Origin: Micromonospora costi
Lineage (GTDB): Bacteria; Actinomycetota; Actinomycetes; Mycobacteriales; Micromonosporaceae
Assembly: GCF_003626655.1 (NCBI RefSeq)
Contig: NZ_RBAN01000001.1
Span: 1,240,001-1,304,000, forward strand
Direction of reading: 5' to 3'
DNA: 64,000 nucleotides
Below the pieces are notes generated by a model, which was given only the letters and a program-made list of their open reading frames with translations, made no database searches and was not told the origin of the DNA. Below, in pieces: positions 8,311-15,175 of the stretch (position 1 is its first letter; every line of letters begins with the position of its first letter). The translations under genes were made by a program, and so were the position numbers.

Positions 8311-8355
8311 GTCAACCATAGGTTGACGCTATCGCAGCGTCAACCACTGGTTGAC
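8311..8355 (-). promoter_or_regulatory. Promoter with twin GTCAACC-N3-GGTTGAC operators
   Basis: On the minus strand TTGACG (-35, 8343-8338) and TATGGT (-10, 8320-8315) are separated by exactly 17 nt, and the ATG follows 7 nt after the -10. Two perfect palindromes with 7-bp arms cover these elements: 8311-8327 over the -10 and 8339-8355 over the -35, centres 28 bp apart. This is the layout of a repressed promoter. Confidence 0.75.
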
Positions 8356-8443
8356 GATTGACGGCATCGTTTCATCCACGAGGGTTGGAAGGCTAGGGAA
8401 ACACCCGATTCCTCCGCCACGGCGCGTCCGTAGCGTCGAGGTC

Positions 8444-8521
8444 GTGACCGGCCGTCGGCCGGTCATGGCGGCCGGTCGGCCGTCCCTCAGGGAGAACGGA
8501 GGCGAACCGTGCGCCGATTGA
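8444..8521 (+). other. Possible 25-codon leader reading frame with inverted repeat
   Basis: A GTG at 8444 lies 7 nt after a TAGCGT box (8431-8436), the spacing of leaderless starts. The frame runs 25 codons and ends at 8521, overlapping the first codons of the lipoprotein in another frame. A 9-bp inverted repeat (8445-8453 and 8457-8465) covers its start. It may be a leader peptide or chance. Confidence 0.2.
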
Positions 8522-9021
8522 TCGTGCCCGCGTTCTGCGTGGCCGCCCTCGTCCTGGCCGGCTGCGGCGGCGCCGACCCGGCCGACCCGGCCCCGGCGGC
8601 GGGCGTCGACGCCCCGGTCGACGCCGGCGGCGACACCGGCGACGCCGCTCCCCCACCGGGCTGCCCGTTCAACGCCGCCCAGGCCAGTGAGTTGCTGGGC
8701 CAGCCGATGGTCGACCAGGGCAACTGCCTGTTCGGGGACGGCAAGGGCGTCGCCTCGCTCACCATCACGACCTCGTCGCGCCTGGCCGGCGAGACGACGT
8801 ACGACTACGAGCGGCAGCAGGCCGGGCAGATCTACCAGAAGGTGACGGACCTCGACCGGGGTGGCAAGGGCTACGTGGCCGTCAAGGACATCGAGGGTCA
8901 GGCCGTCGTCATCGACGACCGGGGCGCCTTCACGATCACGCTGAGCAGCTTCGAGCGGTTCGGTAACCCGGACGGGTACGAGCAGGCGCTGCGCCGGGTG
9001 ATCGACGCGCTGCCCGCGTAA
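8509..9021 (+). CDS. Putative secreted lipoprotein
   Basis: A 170-residue exported lipoprotein. The signal peptide MRRLIVPAFCVAALVLAGC ends in a lipobox (LAGC) with the acylated cysteine at residue 19. A low-complexity Asp/Pro/Ala linker (residues 20-50) leads to a folded domain with a conserved-looking CPF...NCLF cysteine pair (a probable disulfide) and alternating strands to the C-terminus. It would be anchored on the outer face of the membrane. The GTG at 8509 has a strong AACGGAGG site. The layout resembles the DUF3558-like family of small actinobacterial lipoproteins, but I am not certain. It is divergent from the Clp_N gene and convergent with the DUF2267 gene 12 nt away. Confidence 0.75.
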   Translation: MRRLIVPAFCVAALVLAGCGGADPADPAPAAGVDAPVDAGGDTGDAAPPPGCPFNAAQASELLGQPMVDQGNCLFGDGKGVASLTITTSSRLAGETTYDYERQQAGQIYQKVTDLDRGGKGYVAVKDIEGQAVVIDDRGAFTITLSSFERFGNPDGYEQALRRVIDALPA

Positions 9022-9033
9022 CCCGTACGCCGG

Positions 9034-9423
9034 TCAGGGGCCGTGCGGGACGGGCTCGGCCAGGGCCTGGATCTCGGTGGGCAGCTGTGCCAGCGCCTGC
9101 CGGAACTCCCGGTGCCCGACCACGCGGTGCAGGGTCTGCAGCACGGCGCCCGCGCCCTGCTCGGCCAGGCGCGGGCCCACCTGCGCGCGCTCCGCGACGC
9201 GCCGGACGAACTCGTCGTACGCGAAGACCTGCGGCTCCTCGGCGTCGGCGCGGGCCAGCAGCGGACGGAGCTCGTGCGCCACGTGGTCGGCCAGCTCGGC
9301 CGCCTCACCGCCGCTGATCCGCTCGGCGAGCGTACGCAGGGTGGCCTCGGTCAGAGCGCGCGCGGTCTCCTCCGGCACCCCCGCCCGGTCGGCCACCTTG
9401 TCGAAGAAACTCAGCTCGGCCAT
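9034..9423 (-). CDS. DUF2267 family protein
   Basis: A 129-residue, mainly helical cytoplasmic protein with the DUF2267 pattern: an N-terminal helix (FFDKVADRAGVPEETARALTEATLRTLAERISGG split by short turns), a middle EAAELADHVAHELRPLL helix and a second repeat ending in LAQLPTEIQALA. The family is widespread in actinobacteria and often near stress genes, but its biochemical role is unknown. The ATG at 9423 with GGAAGGACGGG upstream gives the usual family length; longer in-frame starts run into low-complexity sequence. Its upstream region, shared with the divergent DUF72 gene, contains a 14-bp inverted repeat. Confidence 0.8.
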   Translation of the reverse strand: MAELSFFDKVADRAGVPEETARALTEATLRTLAERISGGEAAELADHVAHELRPLLARADAEEPQVFAYDEFVRRVAERAQVGPRLAEQGAGAVLQTLHRVVGHREFRQALAQLPTEIQALAEPVPHGP

Positions 9424-9508
9424 GCCCCGTCCTTCCCGATCCGGAGAAGCGTGGCTACCCGCAGCATTCGGCGGCAAACGGGCCGGCGGGTGGGCCTGTT
9501 CGCCGCAC

Positions 9509-9556
9509 GAGCCTGATGCCTCGGAGGCATTTTCACGACTCTGAGGCATCAGGCTC
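9509..9556. repeat. 14-bp inverted repeat in a divergent intergenic region
   Basis: GAGCCTGATGCCTC (9509-9522) and its exact complement (9543-9556) are separated by 20 nt. The first arm also overlaps a smaller hairpin (GCCTC and GAGGC around 9518-9528), so two alternative foldings are possible. It lies between the divergent DUF2267 and DUF72 genes. Confidence 0.5.
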
Positions 9557-9639
9557 GGTCCGGTCGCCCCCGCCGGCTCGCCGAGCCGCGCCCGTATACG
9601 GTCTGACGGCAGGGGTCGGCGGCGGGAGGAGTCGGGGTG

Positions 9640-10491
9640 ATGCGCCTGCACGTGGGGTGTGCGATGTGGACCCACCGGGCCTGGCAGGGCCGCTTCCTCG
9701 CCCATCCGTTGCCGGCGCACGAGCGCCTGCGCCACTACGCCGGCTGGTGCAACGCGGTCGAGGGGAACACGACGTTCTACGCGACGCCGGCTCGGGAGAC
9801 CGTCGCCACGTGGGCGGAGCAGACCGACCCGGACTTCCGGTTCGTGGTCAAGCTGCCGAAGGTGGTCACGCACGAGCGCCGCCTCACCGACACCGACGAG
9901 CCGCTGCGCGCCTTCCTCGCCGCCGTCGAGCCGCTCGGCCCGCGGGCCGACGCCGTCTGGATCCAGCTGCCCGGGTCGTTCGCCCCCGCCGACGTCCCCG
10001 TGCTGGCCCGCTTCCTGCGCCGGCTACCGGAGTCGCACCGGTACGCCGTGGAGGTCCGCCACCCCGCGTTCTTCACCGACCCCGGCTCGGCGCGGCTCCT
10101 CGAAGCGGCCCTCGCCGAGACCGCCGCCGAGTGGATCCCCTTCGACACCACGGCGTTCTTCGCGAGCCCGCCGACCAGCGACGCGGAACGGGACGCCTGG
10201 ACGAAGAAGCCGCGGATGCCGCGCCGGTCGGTCGCGCTGACCGACCGGCCGATCGTCCGGTATCTCGGCCGCGACGACACCGCACGCACGGTCGAGGGCT
10301 GGCGGCACTGGGTCGACGTCGTCACCGGATGGCTCCGGGAGGGCCGCTCGCCCACCGTGTTCGTGCACACCCCGGACAACGCCGACGCGCCGCAGCTCGC
10401 CCGCCGGTTCCACGACGAGGTACGGGCCCGCGTGCCCGAGGTCGAGCCCCTGCCCCAGCCGATCCCGGCCGAACCCCTGACCCTGTTCTGA
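9640..10491 (+). CDS. DUF72 (YecE-like) TIM-barrel protein
   Basis: A 283-residue protein of the DUF72 family, which has a TIM-barrel fold and no established reaction. Family features are visible: LHVGCAMWTHRAWQG at the start, NAVEGNTTFYATP (the E-N-x-T-F-Y motif), FVVKLPKVVTHERRL, YAVEVRHPAFF and a C-terminal VFVHTPDNADAPQLARRF (the N-D/A-P motif). It is about the normal length for the family. ATG at 9640 and GTG at 9637 are adjacent; the GGGAGGA site at 9624-9630 suits the ATG better. It is convergent with the Rid gene. Function unknown. Confidence 0.85.
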   Translation: MRLHVGCAMWTHRAWQGRFLAHPLPAHERLRHYAGWCNAVEGNTTFYATPARETVATWAEQTDPDFRFVVKLPKVVTHERRLTDTDEPLRAFLAAVEPLGPRADAVWIQLPGSFAPADVPVLARFLRRLPESHRYAVEVRHPAFFTDPGSARLLEAALAETAAEWIPFDTTAFFASPPTSDAERDAWTKKPRMPRRSVALTDRPIVRYLGRDDTARTVEGWRHWVDVVTGWLREGRSPTVFVHTPDNADAPQLARRFHDEVRARVPEVEPLPQPIPAEPLTLF

Positions 10492-10514
10492 CCCGTCGGC
10501 CAGGGGTGGCCGTG

Positions 10515-10919
10515 TCAGGAGGCGATGTCCAGGCGGACGACGGCCCCGATCTCCACGAGTTGGGCGGGCAGCGCGAGTTCCACCACGCCACTGATCGTGC
10601 TGGTCGGGCGGTGGTCCCCGAAGTAGCGGGCGTGTGCCGCGGCCGCCGCGTCGAAGTGCTCGCGCAGGCCCACCACGAGGACGCTGGTCTCCACGACCTG
10701 ACGCCGGGAAGCGCCGAAGTGCGCGAGCACCTTGTCCAGGTTCTCCAGCGTCGCCCTCACCTGGGCGTCGAAGTCACCCTCCCCCACGAAGTTGCCCTCG
10801 GCGTCGTGCGCGAGCTGTCCGGAGATGTAGACCGTGTCTCCGACCTGCATCGCCTGGCTGAACCCGTACAGGCCCTCCCAGGGAACGTTGTGATTGAACG
10901 ACTTCACCGTGGCGCTCAA
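10515..10919 (-). CDS. Rid (YjgF/YER057c/UK114) family protein
   Basis: A 134-residue protein with the Rid fold: QVGDTVYISGQLAHDAEG near residues 25-45 and the C-terminal PAQLVEIGAVVRLDI. True RidA proteins hydrolyse reactive enamines and imines made by PLP enzymes and need an arginine in the motif that precedes the last strand. Here the matching stretch reads HRPTSTISGV and lacks that arginine, so this is probably one of the other Rid subfamilies and imine deaminase activity should not be assumed. It is a single gene with its own start at 10919, followed downstream by the convergent DUF72 gene. Confidence 0.85.
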   Translation of the reverse strand: MSATVKSFNHNVPWEGLYGFSQAMQVGDTVYISGQLAHDAEGNFVGEGDFDAQVRATLENLDKVLAHFGASRRQVVETSVLVVGLREHFDAAAAAHARYFGDHRPTSTISGVVELALPAQLVEIGAVVRLDIAS

Positions 10920-11013
10920 GGGTTCCTCCGTAGGCGTGCTGGCGACATCGATCCGTCGTCAGGATCCCAGGTTTCCGCTTCGCTGACAGCCGATCCCGCT
11001 CGCCGGCGAGGCG

Positions 11014-12276
11014 TCAGGTGGACACCGAGACCAGCGGGGTGGTGGCTGGCGCGGGCCGGTCCATCATCCGCCAGGTGCGCCGGCGGATCAGCGGGTCCAG
11101 GGTGACCAACAGGTACGCCGTTCCCACGACGAGGATTCCGCCGGTGGCGCCGAGCGTGGACGCGAGCACGCCGCCGACGAGCCCACCGAGCGGGATACCC
11201 GCCCACGCCAGGCCCCCGACCGCGCCGAGGACACGCGCCCGCAGGTCGGCCGGGATGCGTTCGAACTCCGCGGCGGACAGCAACGGGTTGATGGCCCCGA
11301 TCAGCACCCCGCCAGCGAGCGCGACGCCCGCGATGACGGGCAGTCCGACCGGCAGCGCCAGGACGAAGATCCGCGGGACGGCACCGAGCAGGAAGGCCAG
11401 GGCGTACGTGCGCCAGCGAGGCAGTCGCGCGCCGTACACCGACACGAGCAGCGACCCGACGAAGGCGCCGGCGCTCAGCGAACCGAACACGAGCCCGACG
11501 GGTGCGGCGTCGTCGAAGCGCTCGGCCGCCCACACCGGGATCAGCACCGCCGTCATCGCCTGGTCGAGCAGGTTCGTCAGCAGCACCATCGCGACGATCG
11601 CCCGGAGCAGCGGATCATGCCGGACGAAGCGCAGCCCGGCCCCGAGGTCAGCGAGGTAGCCGCGGACGCCGGTGCGGTGGCCCGCCCCCGCCGGGTCGGG
11701 TTCGGCGCGCCGGACCCGGACCAGTGTCGCCACCAGCACGGCGCCGAGCAGGAAGCTGGCCGCGTCCAGCGCGATGACCATGGGAGCGCCGACCAGGACG
11801 ATCAGCATCGCACCCAACGGCGCCCCGACCAGCGACCCGAGGCGTTGCACGCTGTCGGCCAGCCCGGCGGCACGCTCGTTGCTCCAGCCGGCGGCGGCCG
11901 CGACGTCGGGCACCATCGCGTACTTCGCGTTGTCCGACGGTCCACGGAACAGCCCCACCAAGCCGACCAGTACGAGCAGGACCGGGTAGGCGAGCAGGCC
12001 GGCGGCGTACAGCAGGGGCACCACCGCGAGCACGAGCCCGGCGATCAGGTCACCGCCGACGCTGGCCATCCGCGGCCCGATGCGGTCGACCAGCGGTCCG
12101 CCGAGTACGCGCGTCGCGACGAGGGCGGCCATCTCCACGAACGCGGTGACACCGGTCAGGAGAGCGTCGCCAGTGGTGTGCAGCACGAACCAGGGCACCG
12201 CCACGACCGACATCCGGGTGCCGGTGACCGAGACCGCCTGGGCGACGAGCAACCCGTACGCGGACCGCTGACTCAT
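11014..12276 (-). CDS. MFS transporter (probable drug exporter)
   Basis: A 420-residue membrane protein with about twelve hydrophobic spans and the MFS layout of two six-helix halves joined by a charged loop near residue 190. The conserved loop 2-3 motif appears as GGPLVDRIGPRMASVGG. It resembles the EntS-like exporters of actinobacteria. The ATG at 12276 overlaps the stop codon of the upstream regulator by ATGA, so the two are translationally coupled and belong to one operon. Proton-driven export of a toxic small molecule, with the ArsR-like protein as its sensor, is the natural reading; the substrate is not known. Confidence 0.85.
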   Translation of the reverse strand: MSQRSAYGLLVAQAVSVTGTRMSVVAVPWFVLHTTGDALLTGVTAFVEMAALVATRVLGGPLVDRIGPRMASVGGDLIAGLVLAVVPLLYAAGLLAYPVLLVLVGLVGLFRGPSDNAKYAMVPDVAAAAGWSNERAAGLADSVQRLGSLVGAPLGAMLIVLVGAPMVIALDAASFLLGAVLVATLVRVRRAEPDPAGAGHRTGVRGYLADLGAGLRFVRHDPLLRAIVAMVLLTNLLDQAMTAVLIPVWAAERFDDAAPVGLVFGSLSAGAFVGSLLVSVYGARLPRWRTYALAFLLGAVPRIFVLALPVGLPVIAGVALAGGVLIGAINPLLSAAEFERIPADLRARVLGAVGGLAWAGIPLGGLVGGVLASTLGATGGILVVGTAYLLVTLDPLIRRRTWRMMDRPAPATTPLVSVST

Positions 12277-12941
12277 GGCCGGTCCCCTTCCGCGGCACCG
12301 GAGGGTTCGTCGGCCGCGGCTCTCGCCGCCAGCAGCGCGTCCAGCTGGCCGCGCCGCGGGAAGATCTGGAACTGCGTGGTCATCGCGACGCGTTCCGAGC
12401 CGTCCCCGGCCCGTTCCGCCGCCCGGTCCCGATACCGCACCAGCAGGGCCATCATCTCGTCGGCGAGTTCCTGCGCCTCGGCAGCGCTCAGGCTGACCGT
12501 GAGGTCGCTCATGCTGGTCGCCCGCACCCACTCCTGCGGCCAGTCGGCCAGCTCGGTGATGGACCGCTCGGTGTTCTCCGCGTACACCCGCGCGACCGTG
12601 CGCAGGTACGCCTCGCCGAGTTCACGCTCCGGCGACTCCGGGTCGGGAGTGTCGAACCAGGTCGAGCGGTGCACGGCACGCCAGAAGCGTTCCCGGCCGC
12701 GGCCCAGCTCGGGCGCGTCGGCGACGAAACCGTAAGCGGCCAGCGTGCGGAGGTGGTAGCTGGTCGCCGCGCTGGACTCACCGAGCCGGGAGGCCAGCTG
12801 GGTGGCGGTCTGCGGTCCCTCCTGGCGCAGTGAGCCGAGCAGCCGCAGGCGCAGTGGATGGGCCACGCCCCGGAGCGTCCGTGCGTCGAGAACGACGTCC
12901 TGCGCGGCGTCGTACCCAGGCTTGTGAGGATCCTCGGTCAT
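12273..12941 (-). CDS. ArsR-type winged-helix transcriptional regulator
   Basis: A 222-residue regulator. Residues about 18-90 form a winged helix (TLRGVAHPLRLRLLGSLR, then TATQLASRLGESSAATSYHLRTLAAYGFV), the HTH_20/ArsR arrangement. The C-terminal 120 residues (WFDTPDPESPERELGEAYLRT...) match the ligand or dimer half of regulators that control neighbouring exporters. The start ATG at 12941 lies 6 nt after a TATCTT -10 box, so the mRNA is leaderless. Repeats of GCTTTGCAA overlap the promoter and are its likely operator. Its stop overlaps the MFS start. Confidence 0.88.
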   Translation of the reverse strand: MTEDPHKPGYDAAQDVVLDARTLRGVAHPLRLRLLGSLRQEGPQTATQLASRLGESSAATSYHLRTLAAYGFVADAPELGRGRERFWRAVHRSTWFDTPDPESPERELGEAYLRTVARVYAENTERSITELADWPQEWVRATSMSDLTVSLSAAEAQELADEMMALLVRYRDRAAERAGDGSERVAMTTQFQIFPRRGQLDALLAARAAADEPSGAAEGDRP

Positions 12942-12947
12942 GATGCC

Positions 12948-12977
12948 AAGATAGCTTTGCAAAGAAGGCTTTGCAAC
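12948..12977 (-). promoter_or_regulatory. Promoter and operator of the regulator-MFS operon
   Basis: On the minus strand TTGCAA (-35, 12976-12971), a 17-nt spacer and TATCTT (-10, 12953-12948) precede the start codon by 6 nt. The palindrome CTTTGCAAAG (12955-12964) fills the spacer and a second GCTTTGCAA copy (12968-12976) covers the -35. Confidence 0.65.
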
Positions 12978-13082
12978 GACTCGTTGGCATGGCCTCCGGT
13001 CATGGGGCACGCGACGCCACGGGAACGCTGATTCCGGGTGTCCGCCAGCAAGCGGCCGATGATCGACACGGGTTGCGTGCAT

Positions 13083-13115
13083 GTCGCGGTGTCCGAGTGC
13101 GGTGGACACCGCGAC
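13083..13115. repeat. 12-bp hairpin in a gene-free stretch
   Basis: GTCGCGGTGTCC (13083-13094) and its complement (13104-13115) enclose 9 nt. The stretch 12978-13319 shows no convincing gene; the hairpin lies 200 nt past the pentapeptide gene stop and may end that transcript. Confidence 0.4.
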
Positions 13116-13319
13116 TTCAAGGATGTCGAGGTGGCGAGCACCATCCGGCCCGGCCGTGGGCCTGAAACGCCACGGAGGCCCGCGAGCACCAGGGGTCCCG
13201 AGAGGGCGGGCGTCAGGCGTGATCGACTCCGTTTCGCCGATCTGGTGCGTTCGCCCTGGGCGGGATGCCGCCATATCGGCTATCTGGTGTGGATCACCCG
13301 CTGCGATGCCTCCTCGGCT

Positions 13320-13982
13320 TTACTCGTTGCGAACGGTGAGGTCGAGGGCAGCGACGGTCAGTTGCGTGAGGTCAGGAAGTTGGTCTTCGCCGAGGGTGAC
13401 GCCACGCAGGTTGTCCAGCGGCGTCTTGAGGCCGTGGAGCCGGCTGCCCCGCAGGTCGGTGCCATCGAGGTGGCAGGAGCAAAGTTCCAGACCGGCGAGA
13501 TCACATGACCGCAGTGCGATGCGCGGTAGTCGACAGGAAGACCACGCACCGTCGGTGAGGGAGCAGTCGGCGAAGGCGACCGATCCTGCGGCGGTGACGC
13601 GTTGGAAGGTGGCGTAGTCGAAGCGGCAGCCGTCGAACAGGACGTCCTCGAGGCGTACGTCGGAGAGTCTCGTGCCGGTGAACCGTGAGCCGGTGATGGT
13701 GCAGCGTTCGATGGTGATGCCGGTGAGGGTCGCGCCGGAGAAGTCGGTGCGGGTGATCTCGCAGCCGTAGAGGCTGCCGGCCTCCCAGGTGCTCTCGCTG
13801 AGGTCCACACCGGTGAGCAGGCTGCTGCGGATGCTCACGTCCTCAAGGTGCGAGCCGTGCCACGCGGCGCCCTCGACGAGGGCCTCGGTGAGGCCGTCGG
13901 CGAGGTCCGTGGCGGTGTCGAGGTCGTCCGGGTCGAGGTCCGGCAGCAGGACCTTCACGTCGCCGATCGTGGTGGTGCGCAT
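13320..13982 (-). CDS. Pentapeptide-repeat protein
   Basis: A 220-residue protein made largely of A(D/N)LxX-like five-residue repeats (GVDLSESTWEAGSLYGCEIT, FSGATLTGITIERCTI, DLAGLELCSCHLDGTDL) from about residue 45 to 195, which should fold as a right-handed quadrilateral beta helix. Some members mimic DNA and protect gyrase, others have no known role. No signal peptide or membrane span is visible. It follows a hypothetical gene by 6 nt on the same strand, so the two are an operon. Its base composition is slightly less extreme than its neighbours and it sits next to a tRNA gene, a hint of acquired DNA. Confidence 0.85.
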   Translation of the reverse strand: MRTTTIGDVKVLLPDLDPDDLDTATDLADGLTEALVEGAAWHGSHLEDVSIRSSLLTGVDLSESTWEAGSLYGCEITRTDFSGATLTGITIERCTITGSRFTGTRLSDVRLEDVLFDGCRFDYATFQRVTAAGSVAFADCSLTDGAWSSCRLPRIALRSCDLAGLELCSCHLDGTDLRGSRLHGLKTPLDNLRGVTLGEDQLPDLTQLTVAALDLTVRNE

Positions 13983-13988
13983 GTGTCC

Positions 13989-14696
13989 TCAACCTGTGCC
14001 AGTAACGACAGGATCCGCCACCGCCGCGGCGACAGCCGCCGCCTCGTCCAACGGGAGCGCCGACTCGACGATGGTCGCGGTCCCGGCCACCGGCCTCTGT
14101 TCGTGCATCGTGATCACATGGCCGGGCACCAGACGTCGCCACCGTTGTGGACTCAGCGGAGCCAGGCGGACCACCGCTCTCCCGCCGGGCTGAAGATCCG
14201 GCTGTGACTCGACCCAGAGCCGTGCGACGTACAGGTCCGGGTCGCCCGCCGCCGTCACATCGCCGATGTCCCACAGCGGACGGAGGCGCCCGTCGCCGGG
14301 AATGGGAATCCGCCTGCCGCCGGCGACGCCCGGATCCACGAGCTGAAGGTCGGCGCGAACCACCCCGTGAACAACTTCGAAGCGACGCCAGTGGCACCAC
14401 CGCTCGGTCCGGGAAAGCCACATCATCCGGGCAGCCTCCGCGAGCAGATCCCAGAAGGCGATCTGGGATCTATACGCGTCGCCAAGTTCCACGAGGATGT
14501 CCAGAGCGATCTCCCACTCATCATGATCGAGATACTCGTTCGCATCGGCCACCGTCGTGCCGGCCTCATCCGACGCGGCCGCAGGCACGTGACAGGCAGC
14601 TCGACGAAGAAGCTCGGGGACATCCACAGCACGGATCCTCCCGCATGATCCACAGGACGCCGCGTCCCGAAGAGTGCCAGAGCCAGGATCGGCCAT
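13989..14696 (-). CDS. Hypothetical protein, possibly immunity-like
   Basis: A 235-residue soluble protein starting MADPGSGT with an AGGGG site upstream; longer in-frame starts were rejected as low-complexity. It has a Cys pair near the start (CGSCG), a helical middle (EYLDHDEWEIALDILVELGD) that recalls MafI-type immunity proteins, and a C-terminal part (RAVVRLAPLSPQRWRRLVPGHVI split by loops) that recalls the third domain of EF-Tu. Both resemblances are from memory and weak. It forms an operon with the downstream pentapeptide gene. No adjacent toxin is visible. Confidence 0.6.
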   Translation of the reverse strand: MADPGSGTLRDAASCGSCGRIRAVDVPELLRRAACHVPAAASDEAGTTVADANEYLDHDEWEIALDILVELGDAYRSQIAFWDLLAEAARMMWLSRTERWCHWRRFEVVHGVVRADLQLVDPGVAGGRRIPIPGDGRLRPLWDIGDVTAAGDPDLYVARLWVESQPDLQPGGRAVVRLAPLSPQRWRRLVPGHVITMHEQRPVAGTATIVESALPLDEAAAVAAAVADPVVTGTG

Positions 14697-14753
14697 GAGG
14701 AACCCCTGAGGACGGAGCCACGTCTCGGCCGGCACCCCGGCTGCCGGCCGCGC

Positions 14754-14775
14754 GCCACCCAAGGGGTTGGGTGGC
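14754..14775. repeat. 9-bp hairpin upstream of the hypothetical gene
   Basis: GCCACCCAA (14754-14762) and TTGGGTGGC (14767-14775) flank a GGGG loop between tRNA-Lys and the leftward hypothetical gene. Confidence 0.35.
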
Positions 14776-14868
14776 TGGTGTCCACCGGCGTCACGTCCGC
14801 AGCTTGCCGGAACCGTCCAACCGCCCCCGAGCACCCGGGGAGCACCTGGCCCACCGAAATGGACACAA

Positions 14869-14907
14869 AAGGCCCTGACCCGGCGTGAAACGCCAGGTCA
14901 GGGCCTT
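14869..14907 (-). terminator. Rho-independent terminator of tRNA-Lys
   Basis: AAGGCCCTGACC (14869-14880) and its complement (14896-14907) form a 12-bp stem extended by GGCG/CGCC inside. On the minus strand the stem is followed by a TTTT-rich tail, right after the tRNA. Confidence 0.8.
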
Positions 14908-14913
14908 GATTGC

Positions 14914-14989
14914 TGGTGCGCCGCCAGGGACTCGAACCCCGAACCCGCGGATTAAGAGTCCGCTGCTCTGCCAGTTGAGCTAGCGGCGC
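14914..14989 (-). tRNA. tRNA-Lys (anticodon CTT)
   Basis: The minus strand folds as a cloverleaf with acceptor stem GCGCCGC/GCGGCGC, anticodon stem GCGGA/TCCGC, loop CTCTTAA and T loop TTCGAGT. The anticodon is CTT, reading AAG. The 3' CCA is encoded. Confidence 0.95.
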
Positions 14990-15175
14990 TCGCTGGCAAC
15001 GGGGAGAACCTTAGCACGGCCCCGGATCGGGGTTCCAATCCGATACCGGGCTCCCCCCTTCGGACGAGCTTAACGGACAAAACGGTCAAACACCCCAGCC
15101 CTCGACGTCCGGGGTCCTGCCCACGGGCCTCCATGCGGCACGATGTCGCCCAGGCACGCGAGAACAGAGGTGGGG

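Noticed and set aside
13038..13508. Possible rightward gene between the regulator and the pentapeptide gene
   Set aside because: It overlaps the pentapeptide coding region, has odd composition and no recognisable domain.
14914..14989. tRNA-Lys as an integration site with a mobile element
   Set aside because: No integrase, no repeat of the tRNA 3' end and no mobility gene was found nearby.
15000..15175. c-di-AMP (ydaO-type) riboswitch before the first L,D-transpeptidase
   Set aside because: Such elements are common before actinobacterial wall enzymes, but I could not find the conserved core here.
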